Of a stretch of 25,575 nucleotides of DNA, positions 15,345 through 22,406 are shown one piece after another. A program made the translations under genes and the position numbers. Position 1 is the first letter of the stretch, and each line of letters opens with the position of its first letter. The stretch comes from JBHHWH01 sp046756405 (GTDB lineage Bacteria > Actinomycetota > Acidimicrobiia > Spongiisociales > ZC4RG35): assembly GCA_046756405.1 (NCBI GenBank), contig JBHHWH010000029.1, forward strand, positions 1 through 25,575, read 5' to 3'. Under the pieces are notes generated by a model. The model did not search any database. It saw nothing but the letters and a program-made list of their open reading frames with translations, and had not been told where the DNA came from.

Positions 15345-15387
15345 GCGTGTGCAGGAGTGCCGCTTAAGGCGGCACTCCTGCACACGC
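15345..15387. terminator. Very strong hairpin terminator, 19-bp perfect stem
   Basis: GCGTGTGCAGGAGTGCCGC (15345-15363) is the exact reverse complement of 15369-15387, with the 5-nt loop TTAAG. It lies 7 nt after the stop of the MetF-like gene and 18 nt before the next start. There is no U-tract. It should end the riboswitch-metH operon. Confidence 0.85.
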
Positions 15388-15393
15388 ATGGCC

Positions 15394-15399
15394 TAGGTT
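15394..15399 (+). promoter_or_regulatory. Leaderless-type -10 element
   Basis: TAGGTT fits TAnnnT and ends 6 nt before the GTG at 15406, the same geometry as before the DUF885 gene. It lies only 6 nt after the terminator hairpin, so the next gene has its own start point. An alternative reading is that GAGGG within the same spacer acts as a poor ribosome site. Confidence 0.45.
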
Positions 15400-15405
15400 G
15401 AGGGC

Positions 15406-17310
15406 GTGTTCGACACACCGGAGCCGCGTCGCACCCTGAAGGTGCTCCTCGGAGCCCTCGTCTTCACCCTTGGGGCCCAGTCGCTCCGCTTCTTCTTCGG
15501 ATCGATCACCTGGTATCTGCGGGACACCGTCGGCATCCCGACGCTGCGGCTCGTCCCCATCGCCCTGGCGCCCTTCGTTGCAGCCGTGATACTTCCCCTC
15601 CTCGTCCGCCGGCTCACCCTGAGGGGGTCCCTATGGACGGGCACCTGGATCCTGGTGCTGGCCCGGGTGCTCAACCAGGCGGTGGACAGCCCCGCCGTGG
15701 ACCTGTGGACCGCAGGTCTGGCCACCTTCGCCTTCGTCGGGCTGCTACCGCTCCTGCTCAGCCTGGGGCGACCCGCCCTCGTGGGAGGGATTCTGCTCGG
15801 GCTGGCCCTCGACTCGGCCATCAAGGGGATGAGGCTCAGCCTCGACCTTGCCTATCAGCCTGGGGTTCCCGCCCTCCTTGCCGTGTTCGCCCTGGCCGCG
15901 GCCACCGTCTACCTGCTATGGCTGGCCCTCCCACTGGAACATCAGGGTGTTACCTGGGGCTCGGGCTGGACGCTGATCGGGCTAGGGCCGTTCTTGTTCT
16001 TCGAATTTCTGGTGCTCCAGAACCAGGGGTGGACCTCCGAGGTGGGGGCTGTGGCCGGTCCTCAGACCCAGCTCAGGATCGCCGTCCTCAACGTGGTGGC
16101 CCTCATCGCCGTCGGCTGGCTGGAACGCAACCGAACCGCGGGGCTGGCAGCCCTGGTGGTGATGGTGGGGGCTGCGGTGGCTGCTGGGGCGAGCCCGGTG
16201 GTGTTCAACTCCTTTGCTCTCCTGGCGGTCCCCGCCGGGGCTCTGGTGTGGGCTTCACTGGCTCCCGACACCGATCGAGGCGGAGTCGGCGCCTCGGCGG
16301 TGTATCTGACCCTGGGGATGCTCCTCTTCGTGTTCATGGGCCTGGCCTACTACCTACCCATGGACATCGATTTCGGCTTCGGCCAGCAGGAGGCTCGTCT
16401 CGCCTTCGCCGCTGTGTTGGGCCTCTTTGGTCTGGCCGGGGTGGTGTCGCTGCCCGCCACCCGGCCCGGGGCCACCCGTCAGACCTGGGCTTTCGCGGCT
16501 CTGGCCTCGGTGCTGCCGTTGCTGGGACTGGCCTTCTCAGGGGGCCAGGCCCGCACCCTGGAGATACTGCCGGAGGGCACTATCCGGGCGATGAGCTACA
16601 ACATCCACTCCGCTTACGACACTTCGGGACGCTTCAACATCGAAGGCATAGCCCGGGTGATTGAGGACTCCGGTGCGACTGTGGTCGGACTTCAGGAGGT
16701 ACCCCGGGGCCGGCTGATCAGCGGGGTCACCGACGAGCTGACCCTTTTGGCGGACCGGCTCGGATTCGAATACTTCGCCTTCTTCGGCACCACCGATCCC
16801 ACCTGGGGGAACGCCATTCTCAGTCGTTACCCCATCACAGGCGTTGAACGGGTCTACCTGCCCCAGGTAGGCACCCCGCTGCGCCGGGGATACCTGGCGG
16901 CGACGCTGATGGTGGACGGCAAGCCGTTGTTGTTCATCTCCACTCATCTCCAGCACGTGAATGATCCGGCGGTTCACGACGACGACCCCGAGGCGGACCT
17001 CTACCCGGTCCACACCGAACAGATCGCCACCATCCTCGAAGAGTGGGATGGTCGGGAGCCGGCCGTCCTGGTGGGGGACTTCAACGCCCGGCCCGAGTGG
17101 CGTCAGATCACCGAGCTGCTTAGCGCCGGTTGGGTGGACGCGTGGGCCGAGGCGGGCCGGGGGGAGGGCTTTACCTCCAATGCCGCTGACCCCAGGTTCC
17201 GCATCGACTACATCTTCCACACTGCCGACCTGCCCGCCACCGACGCCGGGGTGATCCAGAGCCAGGCCTCGGACCACTTCGCTGTGGTAGCCGACCTCGT
17301 TCGTCGGTAG
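15406..17310 (+). CDS. Polytopic membrane protein fused to a C-terminal endonuclease/exonuclease/phosphatase (EEP) domain
   Basis: A 634-residue two-part protein. Residues about 10-385 contain roughly 11 hydrophobic helices, for example FVAAVILPLLVRRL, LLAVFALAAATVYLLWLAL and YLTLGMLLFVFMGLAYYL. Residues about 392-634 are an EEP hydrolase with all hallmark motifs: SYNIH (Asn399), GLQEV (metal-binding Glu431), WGNAILSRYP, STHLQ, GDFNARP (Asp558, Asn560), RIDYIF and SDHFAVVADL (Asp623, His624). The domain therefore looks catalytically intact and is a magnesium-dependent phosphodiesterase or phosphatase; substrates in the family range from DNA to phospholipids and inositol phosphates. Attachment to a membrane domain makes a lipid-linked or extracytoplasmic substrate likely, but this is inference. 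GTG start, no good Shine-Dalgarno, TAGGTT 6 nt upstream. It is convergent with the next gene; the 57-nt gap is almost entirely repeat copy B. Confidence 0.9.
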   Translation: MFDTPEPRRTLKVLLGALVFTLGAQSLRFFFGSITWYLRDTVGIPTLRLVPIALAPFVAAVILPLLVRRLTLRGSLWTGTWILVLARVLNQAVDSPAVDLWTAGLATFAFVGLLPLLLSLGRPALVGGILLGLALDSAIKGMRLSLDLAYQPGVPALLAVFALAAATVYLLWLALPLEHQGVTWGSGWTLIGLGPFLFFEFLVLQNQGWTSEVGAVAGPQTQLRIAVLNVVALIAVGWLERNRTAGLAALVVMVGAAVAAGASPVVFNSFALLAVPAGALVWASLAPDTDRGGVGASAVYLTLGMLLFVFMGLAYYLPMDIDFGFGQQEARLAFAAVLGLFGLAGVVSLPATRPGATRQTWAFAALASVLPLLGLAFSGGQARTLEILPEGTIRAMSYNIHSAYDTSGRFNIEGIARVIEDSGATVVGLQEVPRGRLISGVTDELTLLADRLGFEYFAFFGTTDPTWGNAILSRYPITGVERVYLPQVGTPLRRGYLAATLMVDGKPLLFISTHLQHVNDPAVHDDDPEADLYPVHTEQIATILEEWDGREPAVLVGDFNARPEWRQITELLSAGWVDAWAEAGRGEGFTSNAADPRFRIDYIFHTADLPATDAGVIQSQASDHFAVVADLVRR

Positions 17311-17365
17311 CGCGTTCTCTCCCCGCAAAGGACCACATCCGGGCCCTGGTGCATTAGGTTCGCGG
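17311..17365 (-). repeat. Intergenic repeat copy B
   Basis: Read on the minus strand it starts CCGCGAACCTAATGC two bases after the TAA of the 813-residue protein gene and ends GAGAACGCG at the base after the stop of the EEP gene, filling the gap. It differs from copy C at about four positions. Hairpin AGGGCC-(7 nt)-GGTCCT is possible, with one G-U pair. Confidence 0.88.
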
Positions 17366-17367
17366 TT

Positions 17368-19809
17368 TTAGCAGGGGCCGGGCTCGTGCTGGGCCCGCCA
17401 CTCGATGAGGCGCTGGGCGTCGTTGCGGATGGTGTTGATGGCGCTCTGACTGAGGCGCCTCACCTCCCGCTCGAACTGGGCGCGCCGCACCGACGAGTTG
17501 ACGGTGAACCAGCGATCGTTCCCTTTGAGCACCCGGAGCCTGCCCACCTCGAACTCCCACACCTTTTCCACGCACACCCACCCTTGGCCCGTACGGCATT
17601 CCTCAATCAGGTAGGGCGTCGCGGTTATCACCTGGTAGAAGAAGGACCGGCGCACGGTGAAGATCTGGTAGTTGGTCATCCACTCGGTGACCTTTCCCGC
17701 CACGAAAGCTCCGAGCTGGGCGGTCTTCTCTAAGAACTCTGTCCCTGCCTGGACCGGCGTGGTGGGTACGTCGGGGACGAGGCCGACCGCCATGGTGGCG
17801 TCGATCCCACCCCGTACGATCCCCGCCCCGGTGGCGACGTACTTGCCCTGAGAGAAGCCGTTGGCAGCCCCTCCTATGTGCAGCCCCGCGGTGCGAGCGT
17901 TCATCATGTTGCCGGCGAAGTCCAGGTCCCGGGCCAGGTCGCTGAGGTTGGTGACCAGCTGCTCCCCGGCCTCTACGTTGCGCTCTGAGCCCTCGTAGCG
18001 GCCGATGATGATGGAGAAGTCCACGTTCACCCGGATGCGGTCCACCGGCCCTGCGGCTCGTCGGTAGCGGCGCTTCGGTTCGACGCCCTCACAGGGGTCG
18101 GAGGGTTCCTCGCCTCCACCCCCGGACGACACGCCGGGACCGGAAGGCCCAGAAGGACCTCCCTCTGTCCCGCCTTCGGTGCCGCCCTCGCCTTCGGAGG
18201 CAGCGGCCGCAACGGCCGCTCCGACACACTCCTCGTATGCCTTCTGGGCGGCGTCTGCGGCCGCGCAGGCCTCGTCGGCCTCCCTCTGGGCCTCGGTGGC
18301 CTTCTCACAGGCCTCCTCAGCCGCCTCCTCGGCCTCCTCGATGTCGGCGTCGATGTCCTCCAGCAGCTCCTTGAAGGCCTCGTCGGTCTCCCTCATCTCT
18401 TCGCGGAACTCGGGTGTGTCCATCTCCTTCCACTTGGCTTCGACCTCCTGGGCGGTGAGGCGGCCGGCCTTGTAGTCGGCCCACACTTCGCCCAGAGCCA
18501 TCTTCTTCATGTGGAGATCCCGGGAGGTGATGCGGTTGCCGGCCTCGTCTTCCACCCAACCTCCGTCCTCGGTGCTCCAACAGGCCGGGGGCCAGGCTTG
18601 GCACAGCTCCTCGCGCTCTTCTTGGAGATCTTCCAGCTCCGCTTCGGCATCCTCACAGTCGTCGGCGGCCTCGTCGGCGGCCGCCTGGGCTTCGTCGCAG
18701 GCCTTCTGCGCCGCCTGCCACGCCTCCAGCAGCTCCTTGCAGGGGTCGTCCTCGCGGTTGTAGAGCCACCAGCCGAGGAGGGCGAGAATCAATCCGCCAC
18801 CCAGTACCAGGCCCCAGGGGAAGCCGCCTTCCTCGGTAGCGGTCGTGGTTCCGGCGGTCACCGTCGTGGTCGGAGCTTGGGTGGTGGTAGGTGCCTGGGT
18901 GGTGGTCGTGGTGGGCGCCACGGTGGAGACCAACTCGACCTCGACGATGCCCAGATCGTCATCGGTCAGCTCAATCAGCCCGGTTTGGTCGGACCCAGTG
19001 TCCTCAGGCTGGTAGCTGAACCCCTCTTCCACACAGAAGGTGTACAGGTTGACCCCACCCAGCTCGCCGATGGCGCTCTTGGGCACGAAAAGGCCGACAT
19101 AGTCTCCGATGACCACTGCCCGCACGTCGACGTCGAAGTCCGGCTCGAAGAAGCCGCTCTTGGCGATGGCGAGGGTGAAGGTGGAGGTCATTCCCTGCCC
19201 TTCGGGGTTGACCCCTAATCCGAAGGCAAGGTTGGTCCCTCCCGCCGGGTCTTGGGGAAAGTCGGAGCGGTTGACCCAGGTGTCGCCGCGACTCTTGTCA
19301 TTGACCCACGCCATGTACTCGCACCGCCCAGCCACCTCCAGCGGGGGCATGCCGGCCAGGGTGAACCCGAACAGGTAGGCGCCACCTCCGAACTGCGAGC
19401 CGTCCTGGGGTGCTTCGCCGGTGATGGTGTAGAAGGGGGCGAAGTTGGGTGGTTCGACGTGGAGTGGCCCGGTGGGTGCCCAGATCTGGTTTTGGTCGGT
19501 GGAGGTGAACAGGTTGAGAGGCCCGGGCATGAAGCCAACCGTCCACGCGTCGAGGATGTCGATGTGATCCGGGGTGTAGCCGGGGGTCTGACCGGTGGAG
19601 TGGCCGAAGTCCCCAGCGGGGTCGGTCACGGTGCTCTTTCCGGTCTCCGGCTCCTTGGTGAACCTGGCAACGAACTGCTGGTTCTCCGGAGCCTGGAAGA
19701 AGTCGAGAAGGGGCCCGATGATGTCGTTGGGCTCCTCATCGGCCAGGACGGGGACCGCCGCGGTGAACAGGGCGATCAGGGCGAAGGTGACGAGGGTGAT
19801 TCGTCGCAT
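17368..19809 (-). CDS. Unrecognised membrane-anchored protein with signal peptide, Thr-rich stalk, cysteine-laddered coiled coils and a C-terminal domain
   Basis: I do not recognise this 813-residue protein. Layout: Sec signal peptide about 1-23 (MRRITLVTFALIALFTAAVPVLA); predicted beta-rich exported domain 24-295; Thr/Ala/Pro stalk 296-325; one transmembrane helix about 330-350 (FPWGLVLGGGLILALLGWWLY); Glu/Ala coiled coil 355-405 with Cys357, 371, 385 and 403; a polar segment 405-470; a second coiled coil 470-530 with Cys501, 515 and 528; Gly/Ser/Glu linker 537-570; and a basic-start C-terminal domain 585-813 with YQVITATPYLIEECRTG and a final cysteine. With a cleaved signal peptide, the C-terminal half should be cytoplasmic. 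ATG 19809 is chosen because GAGAGGA lies about 10 nt upstream and it begins the signal peptide; the frame extends to 19866. It is flanked by direct repeat copies B and C. A structural, envelope-linked or cell-surface role is a guess. Confidence 0.85.
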   Translation of the reverse strand: MRRITLVTFALIALFTAAVPVLADEEPNDIIGPLLDFFQAPENQQFVARFTKEPETGKSTVTDPAGDFGHSTGQTPGYTPDHIDILDAWTVGFMPGPLNLFTSTDQNQIWAPTGPLHVEPPNFAPFYTITGEAPQDGSQFGGGAYLFGFTLAGMPPLEVAGRCEYMAWVNDKSRGDTWVNRSDFPQDPAGGTNLAFGLGVNPEGQGMTSTFTLAIAKSGFFEPDFDVDVRAVVIGDYVGLFVPKSAIGELGGVNLYTFCVEEGFSYQPEDTGSDQTGLIELTDDDLGIVEVELVSTVAPTTTTTQAPTTTQAPTTTVTAGTTTATEEGGFPWGLVLGGGLILALLGWWLYNREDDPCKELLEAWQAAQKACDEAQAAADEAADDCEDAEAELEDLQEEREELCQAWPPACWSTEDGGWVEDEAGNRITSRDLHMKKMALGEVWADYKAGRLTAQEVEAKWKEMDTPEFREEMRETDEAFKELLEDIDADIEEAEEAAEEACEKATEAQREADEACAAADAAQKAYEECVGAAVAAAASEGEGGTEGGTEGGPSGPSGPGVSSGGGGEEPSDPCEGVEPKRRYRRAAGPVDRIRVNVDFSIIIGRYEGSERNVEAGEQLVTNLSDLARDLDFAGNMMNARTAGLHIGGAANGFSQGKYVATGAGIVRGGIDATMAVGLVPDVPTTPVQAGTEFLEKTAQLGAFVAGKVTEWMTNYQIFTVRRSFFYQVITATPYLIEECRTGQGWVCVEKVWEFEVGRLRVLKGNDRWFTVNSSVRRAQFEREVRRLSQSAINTIRNDAQRLIEWRAQHEPGPC

Positions 19810-19871
19810 GAGGGCGGTTCCTCTCCGGAGTGGCTCCCCGCACCGTACATGATCCGGTCGCGTCATGCCTT

Positions 19872-19885
19872 GGGTCGTTTGACCC
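19872..19885. promoter_or_regulatory. Inverted repeat upstream of the 813-residue protein gene
   Basis: GGGTC-GTTT-GACCC is a perfect 5-bp inverted repeat with a 4-nt gap, 63 nt before the ATG at 19809. It could be an operator. TACGGT on the minus strand, about 40 nt upstream of the ATG, is a possible -10. No other signal is clear in the 154-bp gap apart from repeat copy C. Confidence 0.3.
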
Positions 19886-19910
19886 CCTTACGAACCCTTC
19901 TCCGCTAGCT

Positions 19911-19963
19911 CGTTCTCTTCCCGCAAAGGTCCACATCCGGCCCCTGGTGCATTAGGTTCGCGG
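19911..19963 (-). repeat. Intergenic repeat copy C
   Basis: On the minus strand it begins CCGCGAACCTAATGC immediately after the TGA of the acyltransferase gene and ends GAGAACG. It is about 93% identical to copy B. The hairpin equivalent is AGGGGCC-(6 nt)-GGACCT, imperfect in the middle. Confidence 0.88.
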
Positions 19964-20809
19964 TCAGCCCCTTCGATGCTCGGCCACCCGTCGGGCGAGA
20001 TCGGGGAATGCCGGGTCGATCTCGTAGCGGTAGCTATCCCACCAGCCGTCCCTGCTGGGTTCGAAGCGTCGAGCAGGCGCCGTCTCTGAGGACAGAGCGA
20101 GGTCCTTCATCCTCCGCTCCAGCTCCACCCGGCTCACCGTCGCCGAGCCCGGTTCCAGAGGCGGAAGCACCCGCATAGAGACCCTGCACCCGTAGCGGAG
20201 ACGGTCGGTGAAGGGATGCTCCCACACTCGGTGGGTTCCGGTGATAACCACCGGCAGCAGCGGAACTCCCAGCCGGTCGGCGAGACGGAAGGCCGACGAC
20301 GTGAAGGCCGATTCGATTCCCAGGATCGTTCCCTGGGCGAAGAGCACCAGGCTCTCTCCTCGGGCGAAGGTCCGTTCCGCCTCGGCGAGCAGTCGGCGCA
20401 GGCCGCCTACCCGGTCTTCGGGTCTGACCTCGATCTGGTCCGAAGAGCGGAGGTAGCGGCCCAGGATGGGCCAGTGGAACAGCTCGTCGCGGGCGACGAA
20501 ACGGAGCCGCAGGGGAAGGTGACCCAACAGCAGCGGATCGGCCAGCCCCTCGTGTAGAGGGAGGACCACGTAGCGCCTTTCGGGGTCCACGCTCTCCAGG
20601 CCGGAGATGTCCTCCTCCAGAGCCAGGAACCGTCTCGCCGCTCGCGCCCAGAGGGCTGCTGCCGAGTAGGCCTGGCGGCGTGGAACCCACCGAGAGACGG
20701 AGGCCAGAACCGGCCCCCCGACTCCGATGAGCACGGTGGCCCCTGCCACGGTCCTGATCAGATCACCGACGCCTTCGACTTGGAAGCGCCCGAACCTGTA
20801 GCTGGCCAT
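19964..20809 (-). CDS. PlsC-like 1-acylglycerol-phosphate acyltransferase family protein
   Basis: Probably transfers acyl groups to a glycerol-phosphate-type or glycolipid acceptor at the membrane. The HX4D catalytic motif is at residues 101-106 (HEGLAD) in LPLHEGLADPLLLG. The second block FVARDELFHWPILG matches the family acceptor-binding region. The third block is FAQGTILGIES where the canonical sequence is FPEGTRS, so the usual Glu is Gln. PLLPVVITGTHRVW corresponds to block four. A hydrophobic segment GATVLIGVGGPVLASV near the N-terminus could anchor it. ATG 20809 is chosen: it is preceded by TAGATT 7 nt upstream (leaderless type), whereas the longer frame from 21061 would cross the trp promoter and leader. 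Length from here is 281 residues. It may be co-transcribed with the unknown gene at 17368-19809, which lies downstream beyond copy C. Confidence 0.83.
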   Translation of the reverse strand: MASYRFGRFQVEGVGDLIRTVAGATVLIGVGGPVLASVSRWVPRRQAYSAAALWARAARRFLALEEDISGLESVDPERRYVVLPLHEGLADPLLLGHLPLRLRFVARDELFHWPILGRYLRSSDQIEVRPEDRVGGLRRLLAEAERTFARGESLVLFAQGTILGIESAFTSSAFRLADRLGVPLLPVVITGTHRVWEHPFTDRLRYGCRVSMRVLPPLEPGSATVSRVELERRMKDLALSSETAPARRFEPSRDGWWDSYRYEIDPAFPDLARRVAEHRRG

Positions 20810-20816
20810 TGGAGCC

Positions 20817-20822
20817 AATCTA
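20817..20822 (-). promoter_or_regulatory. Leaderless-type -10 element for the acyltransferase gene
   Basis: On the minus strand TAGATT ends 7 nt before the ATG at 20809. No Shine-Dalgarno is visible between them, so the message probably starts at or next to the start codon. It supports 20809 as the true start. Confidence 0.45.
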
Positions 20823-20837
20823 AGCTGGCTTCCCGGG

Positions 20838-20866
20838 TTGACGGGAGGGACGACCCAGGTGATAAT
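20838..20866 (+). promoter_or_regulatory. Sigma70-type promoter of the trp operon
   Basis: TTGACG (20838-20843), a 17-nt spacer and GATAAT (20861-20866) match the sigma70 consensus at 5/6 and 5/6, the best promoter in the window. Transcription should start at about 20873-20876, at or within a few bases of the leader-peptide ATG, so the leader is effectively leaderless. Confidence 0.8.
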
Positions 20867-20875
20867 CCTCCGCCA

Positions 20876-20920
20876 ATGAGCCGTTATCAGACCCGTCAGT
20901 GGTGGTGGCCCTCCCCATAG
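20876..20920 (+). CDS. trpL: trp leader peptide, 14 residues with three consecutive Trp codons
   Basis: The tiny frame reads MSRYQTRQWWWPSP and stops at TAG. Three TGG codons in a row (20900-20908) let the ribosome sense charged tRNA-Trp. It begins at or just after the predicted transcription start, without a Shine-Dalgarno. Its 3' end overlaps arms 1 and 2 of the attenuator. Confidence 0.88.
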   Translation: MSRYQTRQWWWPSP

Positions 20921-20997
20921 GAGGTGGCTACCCGACGGCTCTGCCCTGACCGAACCGACAAGACCCACCTCCCGATCGTGAGGTGGGTTTCTCGTTT
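20910..20997 (+). terminator. trp attenuator (alternative hairpins and intrinsic terminator)
   Basis: Four interlocking arms are visible. Arm 1 CCTCC (20910-20914) pairs with arm 2 GGAGG (20920-20924). Arm 2 GGAGGTGG (20920-20927) can instead pair with arm 3 CCACCTCC (20965-20972), forming the antiterminator. Arm 3 as ACCCACCTC (20963-20971) pairs with arm 4 GAGGTGGGT (20980-20988), a 9-bp terminator followed by TTCTCGTTT. A ribosome stalled on the Trp codons would hide arm 1 and favour 2:3, so the operon is read through when tryptophan is scarce. Confidence 0.88.
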
Positions 20998-21041
20998 CCC
21001 GGGTTGCGCTCCTCACGGTCCCCCACCGAATCGAGGAGCCC

Positions 21042-22406
21042 ATGGACGCACCCTTCGACATAGCAGCCGACCTGCATACGCCGGTCTCCGCCTACCTGCG
21101 GCTGGCGGGACTCGCCCCGCGCTATCTGCTGGAGAGCGTGGAGGGCGGCCACCAGGGTCGCTTCTCCTTCATCGGCTTCGGCTCCTCCCGGGAGGTGACC
21201 GTGGAGCCGGAAGGTGTCTACCTCGATGGTGTCCACCTCGACGACGACCTCCTCCCCGGGCTGAGAAAGGCCCTGGCACAGCTTCCGTCCCTCAACCCTG
21301 ACACCACCGACCAGCCCTTCGCCGGCGGTCTGGTGGGGGCGAGCGCCTTCAACCTGGTGCGGCGGCTGTACGACCTGCCTGCCGCACCCCATCCCACCCC
21401 CCGGATCGAAGGGCACTACCTGGCCACCGAATCGGTGCTGGTCTTCGACCACCTCACCCGACGCATCGCCCTACTCCACACTGGGACGGAGACGGAGCGG
21501 CGCGCCCTCCGCGGTGAGGTGATCGCCGCCCTGCGAGGTCCGGTGGAGGTCGGCAACGGGTCGGGTTCCCATTCGGTGCCGGTGCCCAGCATGAGCCCGG
21601 GCGACTTTGTTGACGCGGTGGAGCGGACCAAAGCCCACATCACCGCCGGCGATGTCTATCAGCTCGTCGTCTCGCTCCGGCTCACCGGCCATACCGACCT
21701 CGACCCGTTCTCGGTCTACCGGGGACTGCGGCTCCTCAACCCCTCCCCCTACATGTTCTTCCTCGACTTCGGAGGACACCAGGTGGTGGGCTCCTCCCCG
21801 GAGGCGCTGGCCCGTCTCCAGGGGCGGCGGGCCGAGCTGCGGCCCATCGCCGGCACCCGCCCCCGCGGCGGCGACACCGGAGAGGACCGACGTCTCGAAG
21901 CTCAGCTTCTCGCTGATCCGAAGGAAGCTGCCGAGCATGTCATGCTGGTCGACCTGGCTCGTAACGACCTGGGGAGGGCCGCCACCGCCGGCAGCGTGCG
22001 GGTAGAGCCCTATAGGACCATCGAGCGCTACAGCCACGTGATGCACATGGTCAGCGGGGTGACCGGCGAACTGAGACCGGAGATGGACGCCTTCGACCTG
22101 TTCGCCGCCACCTTCCCCGCGGGCACGGTCACCGGAGCCCCCAAGCTGGCAGCCATCGAACTGATCGACGAGTTGGAGCCGGTATCGAGGGGTTTCTACG
22201 CCGGTTCGGTGGGCTACTTCGGCCGGGACGGATCGATGGACCAGGCGATCACCATCCGCAGCGTGTTCTTCGAAGGGGACCGGTTCGCCTACCAGGCGGG
22301 AGCAGGGATCGTCGCCGACAGCGACCCGGTCCGGGAACATCAAGAGGCGATGGACAAGGCGGCCGCTATCGGCGCGGCGTTGGAGCTGGCGAAGGAGGGC
22401 CTGTGA
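21042..22406 (+). CDS. trpE: Anthranilate synthase component I
   Basis: Converts chorismate to anthranilate with ammonia supplied by TrpG. The 454-residue protein has the feedback-binding LLES motif at residues 29-32, so it should be inhibited by tryptophan. The chorismate-binding domain (about 185-445) carries RPIAGTRPRGG, VDLARNDLGR, SHVMHMVSGVTGEL, FPAGTVTGAPK and YQAGAGIVADS, all normal. It is somewhat shorter than many TrpE (about 500). The ATG at 21042 is preceded by GAGGAG a few bases upstream. It overlaps trpG by 4 nt (GTGA). It is first in the operon, behind the attenuator. Confidence 0.96.
   Translation: MDAPFDIAADLHTPVSAYLRLAGLAPRYLLESVEGGHQGRFSFIGFGSSREVTVEPEGVYLDGVHLDDDLLPGLRKALAQLPSLNPDTTDQPFAGGLVGASAFNLVRRLYDLPAAPHPTPRIEGHYLATESVLVFDHLTRRIALLHTGTETERRALRGEVIAALRGPVEVGNGSGSHSVPVPSMSPGDFVDAVERTKAHITAGDVYQLVVSLRLTGHTDLDPFSVYRGLRLLNPSPYMFFLDFGGHQVVGSSPEALARLQGRRAELRPIAGTRPRGGDTGEDRRLEAQLLADPKEAAEHVMLVDLARNDLGRAATAGSVRVEPYRTIERYSHVMHMVSGVTGELRPEMDAFDLFAATFPAGTVTGAPKLAAIELIDELEPVSRGFYAGSVGYFGRDGSMDQAITIRSVFFEGDRFAYQAGAGIVADSDPVREHQEAMDKAAAIGAALELAKEGL

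Noticed and set aside
17311..19963. Intergenic repeats as CRISPR, integron attC sites or tRNA fragments
   Set aside because: Only three widely spaced copies with no spacer pattern; no RYYYAAC/GTTRRRY ends; the CACCA and GGTTCG stretches do not sit in a cloverleaf, and no integrase is present.
20810..21061. 84-residue N-terminal extension of the acyltransferase
   Set aside because: It would be coded opposite the trp promoter, leader and attenuator and overlap the trpE start; the ATG at 20809 has a good -10 and starts the conserved part.
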